Part shown: positions 29,273 to 37,247 of the stretch, in pieces
Layout of the letters: each line of letters opens with the position of its first letter
How positions within the stretch are numbered: the first letter of the stretch is position 1
Made by a program: the position numbers and the translations under genes
Assembly (NCBI GenBank): GCA_027450225.1
Contig: DAIDJK010000220.1
Span: 1-37,247, forward strand
DNA from: Bryobacterales bacterium
GTDB lineage: Bacteria > Acidobacteriota > Terriglobia > Bryobacterales > Bryobacteraceae
Length of the DNA stretch: 37,247 bases
Direction: 5' to 3'
The notes under the pieces: model-generated
What the model saw: the letters and a program-made list of their open reading frames with translations, nothing else
The model's database searches: none
Told to the model about the DNA's origin: nothing

Positions 29273-29954
29273 TCGCGTCTGGAAGTACTTCGGCGATTAC
29301 CCGGCGCTGCGCGGCGCCTCGCTGAGCGTGGAGCCGGGCGCTTGTCTGGCGTTGCTCGGCCGCAATGGGGCGGGCAAGACGACGCTGCTGCGCATCCTCG
29401 CCGGCCTCTCGAAACCGGGCCAGGGCGAAGCTCTGATTCTCGGCGCGCCTTCCCGCGACGAGGGCGTGCGCAAGCGGATCGGGTATCTGGGGCACGGCAT
29501 TGGCGTCTACGACGATCTTTCGGCGGTTGAAAATCTGCGCTTGTTCGGCCGGCTGATGGAGATGGAAAATCCGGCGCGGGCGGCCGACTCGGCGCTCGAA
29601 CGCGTCGGTCTCGCGAATGTGAAGGACGGCCTCGCGCGCGAATTCTCGCGCGGCATGCGCCAGCGGTTGGCGATAGCGCGGGCGTTTCTGCACGATCCCG
29701 ATGTGCTGTTTCTCGATGAGCCGTTCACGTCGCTCGACGACCGTGCGATTGCGGTATTGCAAAGGATTTTGAGCGAGGCGCAGGCGCGCGGCGCCACCAT
29801 CGTGATGTCCACGCACCAGATTCGGGAAGCGATGGAACTGGCCAGCCAGGTGGCGCTGCTCGAGCGAGGCAGGATCGTGCACGCGGGCGAGCGTACGGCG
29901 GAGATGCTGGCCGATCCCACGTGGCTCTACAGGACCTTCGGAGAGGCGCAATAA
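29253..29954 (+). CDS. ccmA: ABC transporter ATP-binding protein CcmA
   Basis: LLGRNGAGKTTLLRILAG, FSRGMRQRLAIARAFLHDPDVLFLDEPFTSLD; ATG 29253 chosen; followed immediately by ccmB. Confidence 0.9.
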   Translation: MLAVAVDRVWKYFGDYPALRGASLSVEPGACLALLGRNGAGKTTLLRILAGLSKPGQGEALILGAPSRDEGVRKRIGYLGHGIGVYDDLSAVENLRLFGRLMEMENPARAADSALERVGLANVKDGLAREFSRGMRQRLAIARAFLHDPDVLFLDEPFTSLDDRAIAVLQRILSEAQARGATIVMSTHQIREAMELASQVALLERGRIVHAGERTAEMLADPTWLYRTFGEAQ

Positions 29955-30638
29955 GTGAAGCGCGGGCTGCTGGCTGCGCTGTCCATCGCGCGAAAAGATC
30001 TGAAGACGGAATTGAGGACGAAGGAATCGCTGAACGCCAGCGCTTCGTTCGCGCTCGTCATTCTGGTGCTGTTCAGCTTCGCGTTCGATCTCGACCGCGA
30101 GAGCATCTACGCCATTTCGGGCGGGCTGTTGTGGCTGGTTTATTCCTTCGCCGGCGCGCTGATCGTCAACCGCAGCTTCGCGCGGGAACTGCCGAACGAT
30201 TGCCTCGATGTGCTGATCGCATCGCCCACGCCGGCCTGGTCGCTGTTTCTCGGCAAGGCGATCGCCGCGTTCTTTCTGCTGTTGATCGTCGAAGCCATCT
30301 CCCTGCCCGTGTTCGGCCTGTTTTACAACATCAGCTGGACCGGCGTATTCTGGCCGCTGCTGCTCACCATCTCGCTCGCCACGTGGGGGATTACGGTTGT
30401 GGGAGCGGCCTTCAGCGCCGTAACGGTGAATGTGCGGCTGAGAGAACTGATGCTGCCGGTGCTGCTCTATCCGGTGCTGATTCCGCTGCTGATCGGCGGC
30501 ATGGGAATGACGACGCAACTACTGAGCGGCAACATGGCGGCGGCGGACCGCAATCAGTATCTGCGTCAGTTGATCGCCTTCGACGCCATTTATACGGCGC
30601 TCGCAGTCTATTTGATCGAGTTTGTTCTGGTGGTATAA
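29955..30638 (+). CDS. ccmB: Haem exporter protein CcmB
   Basis: IARKDLKTELRTKESLNASASFALVILVLFSFAF and 6-TM pattern; GTG start directly after ccmA stop. Confidence 0.92.
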   Translation: MKRGLLAALSIARKDLKTELRTKESLNASASFALVILVLFSFAFDLDRESIYAISGGLLWLVYSFAGALIVNRSFARELPNDCLDVLIASPTPAWSLFLGKAIAAFFLLLIVEAISLPVFGLFYNISWTGVFWPLLLTISLATWGITVVGAAFSAVTVNVRLRELMLPVLLYPVLIPLLIGGMGMTTQLLSGNMAAADRNQYLRQLIAFDAIYTALAVYLIEFVLVV

Positions 30639-30646
30639 ACAAACGA

Positions 30647-31327
30647 ATGCGCGAAAAAGCCGTCTACGCATGCGCGATCGCGGGTATAGCGCTCATGGTG
30701 TGGAACCTTCACACCATCTTTATGGGTTTGCCGAACGATGCGCTGCAGGGATTCATCTTCCGCATCATCTTCATTCATGTTCCGGCCACGATAGCAGCCT
30801 ACTGCTTCTACACGGTGGCGCTGGTGACGAGCATTCTGTTTCTGGCGCGCAGGAACTTCGTTTACGATTCGATCTCGGTGGCCTGCATCGAAGTCGCCAC
30901 GGTGCTTATCCTGGTGAATCTTGTCACCGGCAGCATCTGGGGGCGCAATCAGTGGGGCGTCTGGTGGGCATGGGACCTGCGGCTCACAACGCAGCTGATG
31001 TGTTTCCTGCTTTATCTCGGTTATCTGCTGGTGCGGCCGGCCATCACCGAGCCCACGCAGCGCGCGACTCTGAGCGCCTTCATCGCCATCTTCGCTTATG
31101 CGGATATCCCGCTGGTCGTGATGGCCATCCGGCTTCCGAACGTCCGCACACAGCATCCCGGACCGGTGCTCGAAACGGGCGGCCTCGCTCCTGTGTACGT
31201 GGCGCCGTTCGTCATCGGCATCTTCGTGATGCTGCTGATCGGTACCGCGCTCATTCTGGTTCGGTTGCAGCAGGAATCCGAGCAGCGGGAAATCGATTCG
31301 CTGCGGCGTGAACTCCACGCGTTATAG
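30647..31327 (+). CDS. ccmC: Haem exporter protein CcmC
   Basis: FIHVPATIAAYCFY, SIWGRNQWGVWWAWDLRLTTQLMCFLLYLGYL (WGxWWxWD). ATG at 30647. Confidence 0.95.
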   Translation: MREKAVYACAIAGIALMVWNLHTIFMGLPNDALQGFIFRIIFIHVPATIAAYCFYTVALVTSILFLARRNFVYDSISVACIEVATVLILVNLVTGSIWGRNQWGVWWAWDLRLTTQLMCFLLYLGYLLVRPAITEPTQRATLSAFIAIFAYADIPLVVMAIRLPNVRTQHPGPVLETGGLAPVYVAPFVIGIFVMLLIGTALILVRLQQESEQREIDSLRRELHAL

Positions 31328-31396
31328 AATCACCTTTCCGGGAGTTGACGAGCGCACGGCACGCCACCTGGTTCGGCGTTGTGCGCGCTGACAAAT

Positions 31397-31549
31397 ATGG
31401 ACATTACCAATCTGCGGTTTCTGTTCTACGGTTATTCGGCCGCATGGCTGATCGTGATTCTGTTCGTTCTGCTGCTGGTGCGGCGCGGCAGCCGCATCGA
31501 CCGCGAACTGAGCCGCCTCAAGGCGCTCCTGGCCGACCGGCAGCGATAA
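31397..31549 (+). CDS. ccmD: CcmD-like small membrane protein
   Basis: 50-aa ORF absent from the ORF track: MDITNLRFLFYGYSAAWLIVILFVLLLVRRGSRIDRELSRLKALLADRQR*, single TM plus charged helix, downstream of ccmC. Confidence 0.8.
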   Translation: MDITNLRFLFYGYSAAWLIVILFVLLLVRRGSRIDRELSRLKALLADRQR

Positions 31550-31573
31550 ACTCCACGTACAGGAGATCGTTCC

Positions 31574-32944
31574 ATGAATCGCCGAAGCTTATTGAAGTCG
31601 GCCGCGTCCGCGGGCCTTTTCGCGCTGGTCACCCCCAAAGAGGAGCGCGCGCAACAGGCCGTTGAGAAGGCCGTGCGCGGGTTGCCTGCCCCGAAGATCA
31701 AAGACATTCAGGTGATCGAATGCGCGCCGGCGGGCGTGCGGCTCGATGTAGTAAAGATACTCACGGATCAGGATGGACTCTACGGCTACGGCTGCGCCAC
31801 GTTCACGCAGCGCGCCGATCTGATCAGGCCCGCGGTGGAACGCTACCTGAAGCCGCTGCTCCTCAACCATCCGGTCGACAAAATCGAAGACACGTGGCAA
31901 ATGTGCTACGACAGCTCGTACTGGAAGAACGGGCCGGTGCTGAACAACGCCATCAGCGGCGTGGATCAGGCGCTGTGGGACATCAAGGGCCGCATGGCCA
32001 ACATGCCCGTCTACGATCTGGTGGGCGGCAAGTGCCGTGAAGCGGCGGATGCCTACACGCATGCGCAGGGCGCGGATTTCCAGCAGTGCATCGATATGGC
32101 GAAGCACTTCATGGAACAGGGTTTCCGCAATGTTCGCGTGCAGGTGGGAACGCCGGGATATGAAGGCTATGGAGCCGGGGGACGCGGGGGCGCGGGCGGC
32201 GCGGGGGCTTCGGCCGAACTGGTGAAGGGGCTCGATCCGGGGCCGGTTTTCGAATCGCTCCCGTATATCCGGCGCGCTCTGAAGCTGTTCGAGATGGCCC
32301 GCGTGCAACTGGGCGAGGAAGTCGGCCTGTTGCATGACGTGCACGAGCGCGTGTCGCCGAATCAGGCCGTGATGTTCGCGAAGGAAGCGGAAAAGTATCA
32401 CCTGTTCTTCATGGAAGACGCGCTTTCGCCCGAGGATATCGCCTACTTCCGCCAGATCCGCTCGCAGTGCGCGACCCCGCTCGCGATGGGCGAACTATTC
32501 AACAGCCCGCACGAATGGAGCCCTCTGATCTCGGAGCGGCTGATCGATTACATCCGCGTTCACGTGTCGCAGGCCGGCGGCTTCACGCCCGCTCGCAAAA
32601 TTGCGATTCTCGGCGAGCACTTCGGCGTGAAAACCGCGTGGCACGGCCCGGGCGACGTCTCACCCGTCGGCCACATGGCGAACGTTACGCTCGACGTGGT
32701 CAGTTACAACTTCGGCATTCAGGAGTACACGCCGTTCAACGACAACGTGCGCGAAGTATTCCACGGCTGCCCGGTGCTCGAAGACGGTTACATATGGCCG
32801 AATGCGAAGCCGGGCTGGGGAATCGAAGTGGACGAGAAGGCCGCGGCGAAGTTCCCGTTCGGCCGCGAACGCGGCCCGCGCGCCAATCTGAACGGCGGAT
32901 GGGGCGAACTGCGCCGCCGCGACGGCCAGATCATTAAGCAGTAA
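31574..32944 (+). CDS. Enolase-superfamily protein (RspA / mannonate dehydratase ManD-like) with Tat-like leader
   Basis: IKDIQVIECAPAGVRLDVVKILTDQDGLYGYGCATFTQRADLIRPAVERYLKPLL...NGPVLNNAISGVDQALWDIKGR; N-terminal MNRRSLLKSAASAGLFAL. Confidence 0.9.
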   Translation: MNRRSLLKSAASAGLFALVTPKEERAQQAVEKAVRGLPAPKIKDIQVIECAPAGVRLDVVKILTDQDGLYGYGCATFTQRADLIRPAVERYLKPLLLNHPVDKIEDTWQMCYDSSYWKNGPVLNNAISGVDQALWDIKGRMANMPVYDLVGGKCREAADAYTHAQGADFQQCIDMAKHFMEQGFRNVRVQVGTPGYEGYGAGGRGGAGGAGASAELVKGLDPGPVFESLPYIRRALKLFEMARVQLGEEVGLLHDVHERVSPNQAVMFAKEAEKYHLFFMEDALSPEDIAYFRQIRSQCATPLAMGELFNSPHEWSPLISERLIDYIRVHVSQAGGFTPARKIAILGEHFGVKTAWHGPGDVSPVGHMANVTLDVVSYNFGIQEYTPFNDNVREVFHGCPVLEDGYIWPNAKPGWGIEVDEKAAAKFPFGRERGPRANLNGGWGELRRRDGQIIKQ

Positions 32945-32986
32945 CATCCGTCTGCAAGGTATCGCCGGCCCGGAAGTTCCACCAGC

Positions 32987-33963
32987 ATGTGGCGCGACAT
33001 ACGAATCGCGTTTCGCCTGTTTCGCCGCGCCCCGGCGTTCACCGCCATTGCCGTATTCTCGATCGCGCTGAGTATTGCCGCCACGGCCATCGTCTTCACG
33101 GCAATCCGCGCAGTCCTGCTCGAGCCGCTGCCTTATTCCGAACCGGAGCGACTGGTTCAGCTTCGCACCGACAGTCCGGGTTTCGAGCCATCGCGCGCCG
33201 ACTGGATGTTCTGGAATGACTATCAGGAAATCCTGCGCCGGACCCGCACGCTCGAATCGGCCGGATTCTACGCGAATGCGGTTCTCGATCTGGGCGGCGG
33301 CGAATCGGCGCCTCCGGAAGCGCTCTACGGGGTTCGCATCACGGCAAGCCTCTTCCCCGCCCTGGGCGTCTCCCCCATGCTGGGGCGGAATATCGAGCCG
33401 GACGATGATCGGCCCGCGCATTCCGACGCGATCATCCTGAGCTACGGGTTGTGGGCGCGGCGGTTCAATCGCGATCGCGGCATCGTGGGCCGCACCATCA
33501 CCGTGAACGCTCAGCATTGCCTCGTCCTCGGCGTGATTTGCAGTCTCTTGTCGGCGATTCGCTGGCCGATCGCCGGTTCATCGCCACCCTGCTTTTCTCG
33601 ACGGCTTGCCTCGCGCTGCTGATCTCGCTCGGCGGGATTTACGGCGTCACGTCCTTCCTCATCTCCCGGCGGACCCAGGAGATCGGAATCCGTATGGCGC
33701 TGGGAGCCTCGCCGCGTCAGATCGAAAATCTTGTCTTCCGCGAAAGCCTTCCGTTGATTGCGGGCGGGATCGCGGCAGGAATTGCTCTGTCCCTCGTTCT
33801 GGAGCGCGTGGCGCGCACCCGCGTTCCCGGCCTCGAAAGCGCGGGGACAGGAGCCACGATTGCGGCTGCGATTTCTGTCGCGGCTGCCGCGGCTGCGGCC
33901 TGCTGGTCTCCCGCCCGCCGCGCGATGCGGATCGATCCCGCAGGCGCGCTTCGCAACGAGTGA
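32987..33963 (+). pseudogene. Internally deleted and frame-disrupted FtsX/MacB-type permease (ADOP-like remnant)
   Basis: N-terminal MacB-like domain in frame 2 (MWRDIRIAFRLFRRAPAFTAIAVFSIALSIAATAIVFTAIRAVLLEPLPY...) and C-terminal FtsX domain in frame 1 (SLADRRFIATLLFSTACLALLISLGGIYGVTSFLISRRTQEIGIRMALGASPRQI). The middle of a normal about 800-aa protein is missing; junction about 33530-33550. Confidence 0.8.
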
Positions 33964-33967
33964 GCGC

Positions 33968-33996
33968 AAAACGCGAAAGCCCTCCCGAAGGAGGGC
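33968..33996 (-). terminator. Intrinsic terminator for the BON-domain gene
   Basis: On the minus strand GCCCTCC-TTCG-GGAGGGC followed by TTTCGCGTTTT. Confidence 0.75.
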
Positions 33997-34027
33997 CATG
34001 CAAAGCCGAGCTGGCCGAAAAACGAGC

Positions 34028-34600
34028 TTACTTGCCTTCGACCTGCAGATTGTTGTCTACCGAGAAAACGTTCGGTACGGTGTTCGCCTGCGTGCCGACG
34101 ATCTGCTTGTCCATCTGATTCGCAACCACGCCTTCCAGCCGCACATGGCCGTTCTTCACGATGATGTGAATGGACGGAAGCGCCTGGAATCCATAGCGTG
34201 TGGCGAGCACAGGGTCGCCGTATATTTTGCGGGCCATCGCGCGGCGGATCTGCCAGTCCATCGGCGACACCGGAAGCACTTCGATGTTGTTCACCACGTT
34301 GGTGACGCCTTCCACGCGTTTGACGACATTCTGAGCGTCGGACTTCAGCACCGGATTGGTCACCTGGCCCATCAGCGTGACCGTACCGCCGTCCACGCGG
34401 AAACCAAGATCATCGAAAATCGTGTAATAGGGCAGCATCACCAGCTGGTGCCGAACTTCGCGGATCAGGTGAGCTTCGTTCGCCGGACCCTGCACATACG
34501 GATCCATATGCTGCGGCGGCTGCGAAGTCTGATCGTTCGCGGCAAATACGCCAGGCGCAGCCAGTGCGCCCGCGAGCAGAACCAGAGCGAGTTTCTTCAT
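34028..34600 (-). CDS. Secreted BON-domain protein
   Basis: Signal peptide MKKLALVLLAGALAAPGVFAA; two BON-like segments (FRVDGGTVTLMGQVTNPVLKSDAQNVVKRVEGVTNVVNNI and IIVKNGHVRLEGVVANQMDKQIVGTQANTVPNVFSVDNNL). Confidence 0.88.
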   Translation of the reverse strand: MKKLALVLLAGALAAPGVFAANDQTSQPPQHMDPYVQGPANEAHLIREVRHQLVMLPYYTIFDDLGFRVDGGTVTLMGQVTNPVLKSDAQNVVKRVEGVTNVVNNIEVLPVSPMDWQIRRAMARKIYGDPVLATRYGFQALPSIHIIVKNGHVRLEGVVANQMDKQIVGTQANTVPNVFSVDNNLQVEGK

Positions 34601-34810
34601 CTCTTTGTCCCTCCACCCATTTAGATGCACGGATACTTCCAAAGTCGCGTTACGGCCGCTACGGCCGTCTTATCGGTGTGTTTGCCGGGTCCTGTCACTC
34701 GCCGGAGTTGCGCCACTGCCCGCGCTGGTGGTTCGCGGCCACCGGCGCGGCCGAATCCGCGCGCTGCGCCAGATAAAATAGTCCAAAGTCGTCGAAATAC
34801 CGGAGGAAAC

Positions 34811-35086
34811 GTGAAAATTCGAACGATTATTGGAGCGTCAATTCTGCTCGCGGGCGGCATTGCGGTCGCACAACATCCGCCCGTGGAAAATGTGGGTCCT
34901 CGGAGACATCCGAATCTGGCGGCGGCTCAGCGCCTTTGTGAGCAGGCGTTTAACCGCATTGGCGACGCGCAGCAGGCCAACGAGTGGGATATGGCCGGCC
35001 ACGCTGCCAAAGCGAAAGAACTCCTGGACCAGGCAAATCGCGAACTGAAGCTGGCCGCCGAAGCCGCCAACCGCAATCGCCGCTAG
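34811..35086 (+). CDS. Small secreted helical hypothetical protein
   Basis: GGAGG RBS then GTG at 34811; signal peptide then AAQRLCEQAFNRIGDAQQANEWDMAGHAAKAKELLDQANRELKLAAEA. Confidence 0.7.
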   Translation: MKIRTIIGASILLAGGIAVAQHPPVENVGPRRHPNLAAAQRLCEQAFNRIGDAQQANEWDMAGHAAKAKELLDQANRELKLAAEAANRNRR

Positions 35087-35091
35087 CCGCC

Positions 35092-36511
<1,420 letters not shown>

Positions 36512-36608
36512 AGTTGCCCGTTAGCCGGTATCCGCGCCGGAGCCGGAAGCTATACTCGGAGGGGTATGAGGCGGCACAGGCGTCAGCGCCGCGCCGCCCG
36601 ACGATCAG

Positions 36609-37247
36609 GTGCAACCGCGTATCCGTTTCCGATCCCTCCTGATCCTGGCCGCCACAGCGATTTTCGCCACCTGCCTGTCACTGCTGCTGAGCTGGACTGC
36701 GCTGGGCCATCAGTTCGACGACTACGCGTACGATTTTCTCTTTCGCCTCGAGCAGCCCGCGCCCTGGCAGCCCGACTCGGCGATTCTCGCGATCGACGAA
36801 GCAACTCTTTCGCGCTACGGCGGCCTCACGGGTATCCGCACGGCTCTCGCCGAGGGAATCGAAAGGATTCTCCCCGCCGGTCCGAAAGCGGTCGCGGTGG
36901 ACGTGATCCTCGCCGAACCCGCATCGGCGGACGCCGATCGGCGCCTCGAGCAGGCTTTCTCCCGGACTCCGAATCTGGTGCTTTCGAGCGACCTGACCGG
37001 CTCCGGACCGGACATGCACTGGGAAGATCCGATCCCGCGCTTCGCGAAATACGCGGTCGCCATCGGCCAGGTTCACGCCGATCTCGATAAGTACGACGCC
37101 GTCAGTCGCGATCTGCCGCTCGAAAAGATCGCCGGCCATGAGCGGCGCTGGGCGCTCGCGCTCGCCGCCTTCGCCGCGGCGAACCACGCGCAGATCCTCG
37201 AATCGCCGGAGGATTTGACCGTTGGACCGGTCCGCATCCCGGCGGAT
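36609..37247 (+). CDS. CHASE2-domain sensor protein, 5' part (runs off window)
   Basis: Frame 3 open to window end, absent from the ORF track: VQPRIRFRSLLILAATAIFATCLSLLLSW...FDDYAYDFLFRLEQPAPWQPDSAILAIDEATLSRYGG...GPKAVAVDVILAEPASADADRRLEQAFSRTPNLVLSSDL. Confidence 0.75.
   Translation, partial: MQPRIRFRSLLILAATAIFATCLSLLLSWTALGHQFDDYAYDFLFRLEQPAPWQPDSAILAIDEATLSRYGGLTGIRTALAEGIERILPAGPKAVAVDVILAEPASADADRRLEQAFSRTPNLVLSSDLTGSGPDMHWEDPIPRFAKYAVAIGQVHADLDKYDAVSRDLPLEKIAGHERRWALALAAFAAANHAQILESPEDLTVGPVRIPAD

Noticed and set aside
29133-30518. 461-aa minus-strand ORF opposite ccmA/ccmB
   Set aside because: Antisense shadow over two conserved genes.

Overview
The window is about 37 kb of high-GC bacterial chromosome and is gene-dense. 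It looks like Acidobacteriota (Bryobacterales/Solibacter-like), an inference from an Oar-like TonB receptor with a carboxypeptidase-like domain, an 'ADOP'-type permease remnant and the overall gene repertoire. No phage, IS, CRISPR, rRNA or tRNA was recognised. The most interesting locus is at the left end. It encodes an apparent true photoactive yellow protein (PYP): Y42, E46, T50, R52 and C69 are conserved in a gapless 125-aa frame. A secreted sialidase/BNR-like protein follows, then a p-coumarate:CoA-ligase-like AMP ligase that is split by a one-base frameshift. Other contents: membrane pyrophosphatase; inositol-monophosphatase-family protein; zinc-dependent dehydrogenase; TonB-dependent receptor; a tightly coupled 2H-phosphoesterase/macro-domain pair that resembles an ADP-ribose cyclic-phosphate processing cassette; rpmI-rplT with a structured intergenic hairpin; ZapB-like/ZapA; a sigma-54 response regulator with a PDZ-7TM-GAF-PAS histidine kinase; EVE protein; Wza/Wzz/BY-kinase polysaccharide export module; PafA-like phosphatase; a cytochrome c maturation cluster (ccmE-F-H-[zinc ribbon]-[CarbReg-like]-A-B-C-D) with a CxxxY-type CcmE; an RspA/ManD-like enolase-superfamily protein; an internally deleted FtsX-type permease; a BON-domain protein; thiC with an inverted-repeat operator candidate; and the start of a CHASE2 protein. 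All assignments come from reading translations; no database search was run.
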